Assembly: GCF_900142095.1 (NCBI RefSeq)
Contig: NZ_FQZP01000016.1
Span: forward strand, 1 to 47,055
Source of the DNA: Thermoclostridium caenicola
GTDB taxonomy: Bacteria > Bacillota > Clostridia > DSM-8532
Length of the DNA: 47,055 nt
Direction of reading: 5' to 3'
Shown: in pieces, positions 9,236 through 16,745 of the stretch
Position numbering within the stretch: position 1 is the stretch's first letter
Layout: every line of letters starts with the position of its first letter
Notes under the pieces: generated by a model
What the model saw: only the letters and a program-made list of their open reading frames with translations
Told to the model about the DNA's origin: nothing
The model's database searches: none
Position numbers and translations under genes: made by a program

Positions 9236-11557
9236 CTAATCGGCGATCAGGAGCATGAACTCCACGTCTACCACTTCGCCCTTCGGAAGAAGCGTACCCG
9301 GTTCATACTGCTGGCTCAGCGCGGTACCCTCGCCCTTGATCCGGATGTTGAGCCCAAGGCTCCGCATGGTGGCCGTAGCCTCGTCCACGGTTTTGTTGGT
9401 AAGGTCGGGCATGGGCACCATATTGTCCTGCGGGCTGCCTTCGGTATACAGGATTACCGTGGAATTCCTGGGAACACTGAAGTCGGCCCTGGGCGTCTGA
9501 GCCGTCACGACGGCATTTTCGTCCTGGCTGCCTTCCACCAGGTAATTCAGGTTATAGGCCTTGAGCTTTTCAACCGCTTCCTTCACGGTCAATCCTACCA
9601 CCGAAGGTACATAGACCTCTTCGGTCATCTTCTTCATGTCTTCCTCGCTGTACTGCCTTTCCACCTGCAGGTATTCCAGGATGTCCTCGCAGAGCTTCCC
9701 GGCAACCGGCGCGGCCAGGATACCGCCAGACCGCAGGTGCATCTCCACCTGGGGATGGTCCAGAACCACCAGGACCACGATCTCCGGTTTGTCGGCAGGT
9801 GCTATGGCGGCGAAGGACACAACATAGCGGCCTTCGGACTCGGTTTGAAGGGTTTCGGACGTACCGGTCTTGCCTGCAATCCGGTAACCGCTGACATAAG
9901 CATTTTTTCCCGTTCCTTCAGATACTACACCTTCCAGGATGGTTCTGACGGTCCGGGATGTCTCCTCCGAGATGACCTTACGGATCACCTGGGGTTCAAA
10001 CTTCTGTATAATGTTCCCGTTGCTGTCGCTGATCTGCTTGACGAGCATGGGTTTCATCAGGTTGCCACCGTTGGCTATGGCACAATATGCAGTGGCCAGC
10101 TGAATGGGGCTTATCTGGAAGCGCTGTCCGAACCCGGCCACCGCCAGGTCGATTTCGGTGGGATTCTTGTGCCAGAGATTCCGGTATTCTTCGTCGGTGG
10201 GCTCCCCGGCCAGTTCCAGTCCGGTCCGTTTCTGGAATCCGAACATCCGCACATAGCTGTAGAACTTGTCAATGCCGACAGCCAGGGCCTCCTGCACAAA
10301 CACCGGGTTGCAGGAGTTATACACCGCATGGGCGAAATCCTGCTGACCATGCCCGCCCGCGTGCCAGCAGTTGATGGTATGCCCGGCCAGGGAATAGGGC
10401 TTGCACACCACCGTGGTTTCGGGCCTTACAATGCCTTCCTCCAGCGCTGCAGCCGCAGTGATGGCCTTGAAGGTGGAACCCGGCTCATAGGTATCATTGA
10501 CAACCTTGTTGCGGAACACGGTCGACCAGAGCAGATTGGTGTTCTCAATGCTGGAAAAGCCCTTCCAGTCCGGATCGTCCACAAAATCCGGCTTGGCGTC
10601 GGGATCGTTGGGATCGAAATCGGGATAGGACGCCATGGCCAGGATCTCCCCTGTATTGGGGTTCATCACGATGGCGGCTGCACCCCTCTTCAGGTTATAG
10701 TTCAGCGCAGCCTGTTCCAGGGCCTTCTCGGTGAAATACTGGATGGTCTCATCAATGGTGAGGAACACGTCATAGCCGTCCACAGCTTCCACGTAGCGTT
10801 CCTTGCTGAAACTGATGGGCCTGCCAAGCACGTCCACCTCGTTCATGATCTTGCCCGGCATGCCTCTTAAGGTGGCATCCAGCTTCAGCTCGATACCGGC
10901 CAGTCCCTGATCGTCAACTCCCGTGAAACCCAGGACGTGTGCCGCCAGGCTGCCGTTGGGGTAATAGCGCTTGGAATCCTCATCGATATAAATGCTCTGG
11001 AGACCCAGTTCGCCTATCACATAATTTCTCACCCTGGCGCCCAGGTCCCTGTCTATTTTTCGCTTGATGTATTCAAAACGGGAGTTCTTGTAGAAGATTT
11101 CCAGGATGTCCCCGGCATCCATCTCCAGCATCTCTCCCAGCTTTTGGGCCAGCTGCTGGAGCTTTTCCGGCTCTTTCACTTCGCTTCTGAGGCCGTTGGG
11201 ATTAACCGAGACGGTGTCCACCGACGCACTGATGGCCAGACCCTTCCCGTTCCGGTCGTAGATGGTGCCGCGCTTGGGATTGATCATCCGCTTCTGGGTC
11301 TGGGTCGAATACGCCTTTTTCTGGTATTCCTCACCCTTGACAAACTGGATGAATCCCACCCTGTATAGCATGAAAAAAAGCGACAGGGTGAAGACCAGCA
11401 GCATGAAGAATTCCCTTCTTTTCAACATTCGCGTGTTGGGTTGGGTGGGAATTTCCCCCGCTTGCTTTTTCTTCCTGACGCTTTTCAAGTCCACCGGAGC
11501 TTTCAAAGCAGTCCTGGGCTGCGTACCTGTTCTGTATTTGCCATTACCGCTTTTCAT
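9236..11557 (-). CDS. spoVD: Class B penicillin-binding protein with two PASTA domains (SpoVD/FtsI type)
   Basis: Membrane-anchored transpeptidase that crosslinks septal or spore-cortex peptidoglycan. The 773-residue protein has a cytoplasmic basic segment, one membrane helix at about 50-72, a dimerisation domain, and a transpeptidase domain with S361 in STFK, SCN at 415-417 and KTGTS at 563-567. Two PASTA domains follow at about 647-707 and 713-770. Known members with this layout are SpoVD and PBP2B of Firmicutes; with only one such gene in the cluster, I cannot tell a division enzyme from a sporulation enzyme. An AGGAG site lies seven bases before the ATG. Confidence 0.93.
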   Translation of the reverse strand: MKSGNGKYRTGTQPRTALKAPVDLKSVRKKKQAGEIPTQPNTRMLKRREFFMLLVFTLSLFFMLYRVGFIQFVKGEEYQKKAYSTQTQKRMINPKRGTIYDRNGKGLAISASVDTVSVNPNGLRSEVKEPEKLQQLAQKLGEMLEMDAGDILEIFYKNSRFEYIKRKIDRDLGARVRNYVIGELGLQSIYIDEDSKRYYPNGSLAAHVLGFTGVDDQGLAGIELKLDATLRGMPGKIMNEVDVLGRPISFSKERYVEAVDGYDVFLTIDETIQYFTEKALEQAALNYNLKRGAAAIVMNPNTGEILAMASYPDFDPNDPDAKPDFVDDPDWKGFSSIENTNLLWSTVFRNKVVNDTYEPGSTFKAITAAAALEEGIVRPETTVVCKPYSLAGHTINCWHAGGHGQQDFAHAVYNSCNPVFVQEALAVGIDKFYSYVRMFGFQKRTGLELAGEPTDEEYRNLWHKNPTEIDLAVAGFGQRFQISPIQLATAYCAIANGGNLMKPMLVKQISDSNGNIIQKFEPQVIRKVISEETSRTVRTILEGVVSEGTGKNAYVSGYRIAGKTGTSETLQTESEGRYVVSFAAIAPADKPEIVVLVVLDHPQVEMHLRSGGILAAPVAGKLCEDILEYLQVERQYSEEDMKKMTEEVYVPSVVGLTVKEAVEKLKAYNLNYLVEGSQDENAVVTAQTPRADFSVPRNSTVILYTEGSPQDNMVPMPDLTNKTVDEATATMRSLGLNIRIKGEGTALSQQYEPGTLLPKGEVVDVEFMLLIAD

Positions 11558-11717
11558 CTGATTTCTCCTGCAAAAAAAGGACGACGGACTGATCCGCTGT
11601 ATGCTTCACTATCAATCCATGGTCCTGCATGATTCTGTATAAAATATATACCTGACGCGCTCATTATATTTCTTTTCCATAAGAAAGCCGGTTCCGGGGC
11701 ATTGCTGGTCATACCTG

Positions 11718-12227
11718 TCACGGGAAAGCCGCCCGCACCGCATCCAGGATACCTTCCAGCAAGGATTTCCGGCCCCCGGATGCTTCTTCGATGTATTGTT
11801 GATCCAGCACCACATTGTAATCATTCTTGGGAACGCTTACCGGAACAATCTGGAACCGATCGGGCTTGTGCATGCCCAGTTCGGTCTCCGCAATCTGCTT
11901 GACCCTGTCCAGATCGATGCTGGTTTCTATTTCAACCTTCAGGAGCCTGTTCTCGTTCCTCAATGTATTGTATTCCTCGTTCATCCTGTTCATGGCGGCA
12001 TTCAGATCCGCCAGCAAGGAGAAGCGGTAGAGCACCACAAAGCACATGGCAACCAGGGCCACAATGCAGAAGCACAGCCTGCCCTTGGGAATATGGGCAT
12101 ACCTCGGTACAGCAACGCGGGATACCCTTACCTGGCGCTCCTTCGGCTGATGCGTTTCATGCCGCTCCGGCCTCTGGGGCAGTTTGGGCGCCACACTGCC
12201 GTAAACATAACCACTTCTGGTTTCCAT
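11718..12227 (-). CDS. ftsL: Cell division protein FtsL-like
   Basis: Bitopic divisome scaffold protein. It has a long basic cytoplasmic part (about residues 1-48), one membrane helix (GRLCFCIVALVAMCFVVLY) and an extracellular coiled coil with a leucine/asparagine heptad pattern (MNRMNEEYNTLRNENRLLKVEIE). This is followed by the DLDRVKQIAETELGM block common to FtsL proteins. The ATG at 12227 is preceded by GGGAGG at nine bases and is preferred over one at 12260. Sequence conservation in this family is low, so the call rests mainly on topology and position between rsmH and the PBP. Confidence 0.85.
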   Translation of the reverse strand: METRSGYVYGSVAPKLPQRPERHETHQPKERQVRVSRVAVPRYAHIPKGRLCFCIVALVAMCFVVLYRFSLLADLNAAMNRMNEEYNTLRNENRLLKVEIETSIDLDRVKQIAETELGMHKPDRFQIVPVSVPKNDYNVVLDQQYIEEASGGRKSLLEGILDAVRAAFP

Positions 12228-12260
12228 GTGATGGTACCTCCCTTCCGGACTCGTTTCCAC

Positions 12261-12746
12261 TTTTGCAGCGCTGTCTGGATTCTTCTGCCGACATTTGAAC
12301 CTTATCTCCGCTGAACGGACCGTAACTCATGGCTGCACGCCTTATCTCAGGCAATTCACAGTTCCCTAAAGAGAACAACGTGGCGTACTTTACCGTAACG
12401 CCACCTCTCGCCGACATCAGAGATGAAGTTCCGGGTCTGCCCTCGGGCAGACCCTGGAGAAGATCATTTCGGATAATCTTTCCAGCTCACTTTTCTTTTG
12501 TGTGTTTCCTTTGTTTCTTACCTGCTTCTCTTTTGTAAACTTTTCCTTTTCTCTTGTGTAAACCTTGTCCACTTTATCTTTGGTAACTGGTTCAAATCTT
12601 TTGTAACTCCGGCTTTCGCCGGCAAATGGTCTTCTTTGGTGGATACAGCCTTTGCGCTTTGGTTTCTTACCGTTCTTTTGTGTCTTTCCGATATTCTTCT
12701 TTTGTAAATTCTGCTTTTATCCTTTGCACCGGCTTAAGTCAATCAA
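12261..12746 (-). other. Unusual 486-bp spacer between rsmH and ftsL with purine-rich degenerate repeat
   Basis: No convincing gene lies here. From 12494 to 12704 the minus (transcript) strand is strongly purine-rich. The 7-mer CAAAAGA or a close variant recurs about ten times, mostly 20-25 bases apart (plus-strand TCTTTTG or TCTTTGG at 12494, 12529, 12577, 12597, 12633, 12674, 12698). One minus frame is open for 71 codons (12518-12733) but has no ATG, and its Lys/Arg richness simply reflects the base composition. A perfect hairpin at 12433-12454 follows. Confidence 0.6.
12433..12454. repeat. Perfect 22-bp palindrome in the rsmH-ftsL spacer
   Basis: Arms GGGTCTGCCC (12433-12442) and GGGCAGACCC (12445-12454) are exact complements with two bases between them. 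The stem is very GC-rich but lacks a T-tract on either side, so it is not a normal terminator. It could be a processing site, a pause hairpin or a protein binding site ahead of ftsL. Confidence 0.6.
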
Positions 12747-13688
12747 TTAAAGCTTTTCCGCAACCCGGAGCTTGGCGCTCCTGGCTCTGGGATTCCTTTC
12801 GAGCTCATCCTCGGACGGCGTCACAGGCTTCCTTGTCAGAATCCTTATCTGCGGCGTCCTGCCGCAGACACATTTGGGAAAATCCCCGGGACAAATACAG
12901 CCTTGCGCCTTGTCCTTGAAAATCTGTTTCACAATCCGGTCTTCCAGGGAGTGGAAGGTGATTACTGCCAGCCGGCCTCCGGGATTCAGAAAATCGATGA
13001 TCTCGCCCAGCGTTTTTTCCAGAACCTCCAGTTCCCTGTTGACCGCTATGCGGATGGCCTGGAAGGTTCTTTTGGCCGGATGCGGTCCTTCCCGTCTCGC
13101 AGCGGCCGGTATGGCCGCCTTGATGATGTCCACCAGTTGACCTGTTGTGGTTATCTTTTGTGTTTCTCTGCTTTTCACAATGAATTCCGCTATCCGCGAA
13201 GCCCACTTCTCCTCTCCGTACTCCCGGATGATTCGGGTCAGTTCCTCGCGGCTCAGGTTGTTGACAACCCATGCGGCATCCATTTCTTCGCTTTTGTTCA
13301 TTCGCATGTCGAGGGGCGCATCCTGCTGGTAGCTGAATCCTCTTTCTCCCTCATCCAGTTGGTAGGAGGAAACGCCCAGATCCATGAGTACCCCGTCGAC
13401 TGCCTTCAGCTTTTGCATCCCGATGACTTCTCTTATTTTTTCAAAGTTCGTATGGTAAAGGACGTATCGTCCTTGGGTTTGCACGTTCTCAAGCTTTTGC
13501 CCGGCCGCCCGTATGGCGTCCTGATCCTGATCGATGCCTATCAGCAGACCTTCCGGCCCCAGTCTTTTCAAAATCTCTGATGAATGCCCGGCTCCGCCCA
13601 GGGTGGCATCCACATAAACGCCGTTTGCGCGGATATTCAGATAATCTATGCATTCATCCAGCATGACGGGTTTGTGTTCAAAGGTCAA
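12747..13688 (-). CDS. rsmH: 16S rRNA m4C1402 methyltransferase RsmH (MraW)
   Basis: S-adenosylmethionine-dependent enzyme that methylates N4 of C1402 in the 16S rRNA P site. The 313-residue protein shows the [13 protein letters not shown] start, the SAM-binding [14 protein letters not shown] block, the [18 protein letters not shown] block and the [12 protein letters not shown] block, all diagnostic. The start appears to be a TTG at 13688 that gives the family-typical N-terminus TFEHKPVM; the ribosome site (AAAGGA) is about 13 bases away, so initiation may be weak. It follows mraZ by 26 bases. Confidence 0.95.
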   Translation of the reverse strand: MTFEHKPVMLDECIDYLNIRANGVYVDATLGGAGHSSEILKRLGPEGLLIGIDQDQDAIRAAGQKLENVQTQGRYVLYHTNFEKIREVIGMQKLKAVDGVLMDLGVSSYQLDEGERGFSYQQDAPLDMRMNKSEEMDAAWVVNNLSREELTRIIREYGEEKWASRIAEFIVKSRETQKITTTGQLVDIIKAAIPAAARREGPHPAKRTFQAIRIAVNRELEVLEKTLGEIIDFLNPGGRLAVITFHSLEDRIVKQIFKDKAQGCICPGDFPKCVCGRTPQIRILTRKPVTPSEDELERNPRARSAKLRVAEKL

Positions 13689-13714
13689 GGCCGGATTCTC
13701 ATCCTTTCAGCTTT

Positions 13715-14155
13715 TTACGGAAGGTTTATGGGTAGGCTGTCCAGTATCTCGTTGATGTCATAGGAGCTGGTCACTTCTTCATACTTCTGCGGATCCCAGA
13801 TCTCCACCTTGGTGTCGACACCGGCGAAAAGCACTTCCTTTGTCAACCCGGCCCAATCCTTCAGCTCCTGGGGAATCACAAACCGCCCCTGGCTGTCCAG
13901 GCTGCAGGTTACTGCGTTGGCAAAGTAGTGGCGGATGATGGCCCGGTAGTTCTGCCTGCTGGTCTGGAGGGTCTTGATCTTCTCTTCAAACTCCTCCCAG
14001 GCTTCCATGGGATAAAGGTAGAGGTTCTGATCCTCACCGCGGGTAATGATGAACTCAGTACCCAGCTTGTGACGGTAAGCGGCAGGCACGAAAACACGGT
14101 TTTTTGCGTCCAACGTATTCGTGTATTTGCCGTTAAAACCTCCCACCACTTTCAC
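13715..14155 (-). CDS. mraZ: Transcriptional regulator MraZ
   Basis: DNA-binding protein with two tandem AbrB-like MraZ domains; in studied bacteria it binds repeats upstream of its own dcw operon and modulates it. The first domain begins near GKYTNTLDAKNRVFVPA and the second near ANAVTCSLDSQGRFVIP. The frame stays open to a GTG at 14200, but that codon lies inside the promoter at 14179-14207. The GTG at 14155 has GGAG eight bases upstream and gives 146 residues, close to the usual 143, so it is preferred. It is the first gene of the dcw operon. Confidence 0.92.
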   Translation of the reverse strand: MKVVGGFNGKYTNTLDAKNRVFVPAAYRHKLGTEFIITRGEDQNLYLYPMEAWEEFEEKIKTLQTSRQNYRAIIRHYFANAVTCSLDSQGRFVIPQELKDWAGLTKEVLFAGVDTKVEIWDPQKYEEVTSSYDINEILDSLPINLP

Positions 14156-14178
14156 CCACTTTGCTCCACTTACATTGT

Positions 14179-14207
14179 ATTCTACTCCATCTATCGGCAC
14201 CCGTCAA
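14179..14207 (-). promoter_or_regulatory. Sigma-A promoter of the dcw operon
   Basis: On the minus strand TTGACG and TAGAAT are separated by exactly 17 bases. The start site would fall near 14172, leaving a leader of about 17 bases before the mraZ GTG at 14155. I did not find the tandem GTG-type MraZ boxes known from other species in a clear form. Confidence 0.75.
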
Positions 14208-14237
14208 CCCTTCGCTTAACCTTGCCGGAAGGTCAGC

Positions 14238-14267
14238 AAAAAAGGGATGCTCCGTCCGGAACATCCC
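14238..14267 (-). terminator. Terminator upstream of mraZ
   Basis: Minus-strand stem GGGATG / CATCCC extended by an inner TCCG/CGGA pair block (one mismatch) and followed by six T residues. It ends the rodA-lgt-yfmH-yfmF transcription unit, and would also end any RNA begun at the putative promoter at 14318-14345. Confidence 0.85.
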
Positions 14268-14317
14268 TGCAGGTTCACCAAATACCATATATTGTATTGT
14301 ATAAATAAACAATACAC

Positions 14318-14345
14318 TAAATATGTTCGGGCAATGTTTTGTCAA
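14318..14345 (-). promoter_or_regulatory. Putative promoter in the rodA-mraZ gap
   Basis: Minus-strand TTGACA (14340-14345) and TATTTA (14318-14323) are 16 bases apart, in a very AT-rich setting with a perfect 9-bp-arm palindrome just upstream (14369-14387). Transcription from here would meet the terminator at 14238-14267 after about 75 bases, before reaching mraZ. Confidence 0.4.
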
Positions 14346-14438
14346 ATATTATGCAATTTTGCTTATTGAAATTTTGTAACAAAATTTTAATATTTCATGT
14401 GTGGAACCGATCCCTTCCGCCGGGTTCCCTGTACGGTC

Positions 14439-15569
14439 TCAGGCCTCAAACATGGGCTTCTGACGCCGCATGGAGACGCTGACAATAATCCCAACGGCCA
14501 GGTAATTGACCACCACCGAGGATCCACCGCTGCTGACGAAGGGCAGCGGAATACCGGTCATCGGCAGGATGCCGATGTTCATGCCCACGTTTTCCACAAA
14601 GTGGAACAGGAACATGGCCATGAGGCCAATCACCAGGAAGGTTCCGAACTTGTCCTTGGCAAAGCGCGCAATATAGAGGCAACGCAGCAAAAGTACGGCA
14701 AACAGCGCCACCAGCACAACAGCGCCAACAAAGCCCATCTCCTCTCCTACCACCGCAAAGATGGAGTCGGTCTCCACCTCGGGCACCATGAAGGTGGCTT
14801 TGCCCTTGCCGAGACCCACCCCGGTGAGCTGCCCCCTTCCGATATGGCGGATGGCCATGCGCACCTGGTATGCGCCGCTGTTTTCATGTGCTGAAGGATT
14901 AAGGAAGGACTGTATGCGCGTGATCATGTGATTCGGCAGAACATTGACCAGCACGGTAAACCACAGCAGCGGAAACACCAGCAGGACAGACCCGCCGAAA
15001 ATGAATATATAACGGTATTTAATACCGCTGACAAAAAGCATGCAAAGAAACATGAAAACGTAGACCATGGCGGTGCCGAAATCCGGCTGAAGCAGCACAA
15101 GACCGATGGGCAGCGCCGTGGAGGCCAGGAGCAGCAGAACATGCTTGAGACTTCGGCCCTGCTGCAGCCTTTCGAAATAGAAGGCCGCGGCGATGACCAT
15201 GGCCACCTTGCCCAGCTCGGACGGCTGAACGCTCAAAGGCCCCAGCATCAGCCAGCCCCGGGTTCCCGTTTCCTCTCTTCCCACGCCCACCAGCAGAACG
15301 GCCACCAGAAGGAAAACCGTGATGAAATAGGCCGGTATCCCCAGTATCTTCAGATCCTTGTAGTCGATGATCATGACGATGATCATGACCGCGATCCCCA
15401 GAATGGAGGCGATCAGCTGTTTCATGAAGAGATTGGGGATTTCCTTCTGATCGGCCATCCCTTTCAGCACGATAAGGCCTATCACGTTGATGAGGATGAC
15501 ATTGATGATGATGAACCAGTCAATATTCTTAACCAGCGATGGTCCCTTGTTCTTTTCTATGGCATACAT
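14439..15569 (-). CDS. rodA: Rod shape-determining SEDS protein RodA
   Basis: Second FtsW/RodA/SpoVE family protein in the window: a polytopic lipid II glycosyltransferase for side-wall synthesis. The 376-residue protein has about ten hydrophobic segments and the blocks GWLMLGPLSVQPSELGKVAMV, LLQPDFGTAMVY, FAVVGEEMGFVGA and TGIPLPFVSSGGSS. The QPDFGT and SSGGSS blocks are more RodA-like than FtsW-like. A terminator follows at 14238-14267. It is 60 bases after lgt and probably co-transcribed. Confidence 0.88.
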   Translation of the reverse strand: MYAIEKNKGPSLVKNIDWFIIINVILINVIGLIVLKGMADQKEIPNLFMKQLIASILGIAVMIIVMIIDYKDLKILGIPAYFITVFLLVAVLLVGVGREETGTRGWLMLGPLSVQPSELGKVAMVIAAAFYFERLQQGRSLKHVLLLLASTALPIGLVLLQPDFGTAMVYVFMFLCMLFVSGIKYRYIFIFGGSVLLVFPLLWFTVLVNVLPNHMITRIQSFLNPSAHENSGAYQVRMAIRHIGRGQLTGVGLGKGKATFMVPEVETDSIFAVVGEEMGFVGAVVLVALFAVLLLRCLYIARFAKDKFGTFLVIGLMAMFLFHFVENVGMNIGILPMTGIPLPFVSSGGSSVVVNYLAVGIIVSVSMRRQKPMFEA

Positions 15570-15629
15570 AAACCGATAATAATCCCTCGTCGCTGAATGA
15601 TTGGATGTTCAGCCCCAAGCCGCTCCGGT

Positions 15630-16727
15630 TCAGTTCCCGCTGCCGGAGGGTGTCGTGTCAACGGTTCCGTCGGGGTTTTCGGCGGTTTCAGCTGCAGCGT
15701 CATCCGCACCTGCCGGAATTTTATCCCGGGTTTCCGGGACGGGCTCAGCTGCCGCCTTCCCATTCTCATTATCGGCCAAAACCGTGGCCGTGTCATTGGA
15801 AACTATTCTCTCCTGCTGTTTCTCTTCTTCCCTGAGACGATTCAGAACCTCGGCATAAGCGCTCTGACCGCCTTCTGCCGGTATTTCCTTCCGGGTTTTT
15901 GCCCTGATGGCAGCGATGAACAGGAAGATGGCGGCGCCAACGAACAATACCGCCGCAAAGACCTGGTTGTATCGCACGTTGTTGCCCGACTGGAAATCAT
16001 CCACCCGCAGAAATTCGAGATTGAACCTTGCAAAACTGTACAGCATCAGGTACCAGGCAAAAACCCTGCCAGGCACCCTGTTCCTTTTCCTGATGGCCAA
16101 CAGGATGAAGAACGCCAGAAAGTTCCATATGGACTCATACAGGAAAGTGGGATGGACAAGCTTATTCGGATCGATGCCCGGGTCCGGGAAAGTCTGGATA
16201 ATGTTTCCGGTCATACCCCAGGGCAGATCGGTGTTTTTACCGTAAAGCTCCTGGTTGAAGAAATTCCCCCAGCGGCCGATGGCCTGGGCCAGAGGAAGAT
16301 ATACGCAGGCAAAGTCGACCAGGGTCCACATGCGGATCTTTCTGATCCTGGAGAAGATGAAGACCGAAAGCACGGCGCCTATCACAGCGCCATAAATGGC
16401 CAGGCCGCCTTCCCAGATATAAAGGATACGCTTCAGATCGTTTTTGAACAAATCCCACTTGAACACGACAAAGAACAGCCTGGCAAAGATGACGGATACG
16501 GGCAGGGCAAACAGGAACATGTCGATCAGGTCCTCTTCCCTGATCCTGAATTTTTCGGCCTGCTTCGTGGCCAGAATCAGGCACAGCAGGATGGCCACGG
16601 AAATGACGATGCCGTACCAATGAACACTGATGGGCCCGATTCCAAAAACCGGTCCCAGCTCAAAGGCTTCCGGGCTCACCTCCAGTCTTATGCCAAGTTT
16701 CGGAAATGCAATAAAGTCGACCCCCAT
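15630..16727 (-). CDS. lgt: Prolipoprotein diacylglyceryl transferase Lgt with acidic C-terminal extension
   Basis: Membrane enzyme that attaches diacylglycerol to the lipobox cysteine of prolipoproteins. The multi-pass core has SVHWYGIVISVAIL near the N-terminus and the signature AQAIGRWGNFFNQE. A tail of about 90 residues, rich in Glu, Ala, Asp, Pro and Thr, extends beyond the last membrane segment; most Lgt proteins end near residue 270-290. The ATG at 16727 is preferred because a GGAGG site lies eight bases upstream; a GTG at 16742 overlaps that site. It follows yfmH closely. Confidence 0.93.
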   Translation of the reverse strand: MGVDFIAFPKLGIRLEVSPEAFELGPVFGIGPISVHWYGIVISVAILLCLILATKQAEKFRIREEDLIDMFLFALPVSVIFARLFFVVFKWDLFKNDLKRILYIWEGGLAIYGAVIGAVLSVFIFSRIRKIRMWTLVDFACVYLPLAQAIGRWGNFFNQELYGKNTDLPWGMTGNIIQTFPDPGIDPNKLVHPTFLYESIWNFLAFFILLAIRKRNRVPGRVFAWYLMLYSFARFNLEFLRVDDFQSGNNVRYNQVFAAVLFVGAAIFLFIAAIRAKTRKEIPAEGGQSAYAEVLNRLREEEKQQERIVSNDTATVLADNENGKAAAEPVPETRDKIPAGADDAAAETAENPDGTVDTTPSGSGN

Positions 16728-16745
16728 ATGACTTACCTCCACGTT

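Noticed and set aside
12157-12417. 86-codon minus frame overlapping the ftsL start
   Set aside because: It has no ribosome site, overlaps ftsL in another frame and has no plausible protein composition.
12518-12733. 71 open codons on the minus strand in the rsmH-ftsL spacer
   Set aside because: No ATG or well-placed GTG/TTG start, and the Lys/Arg richness follows from the purine-rich DNA; kept only as a remark on the spacer.
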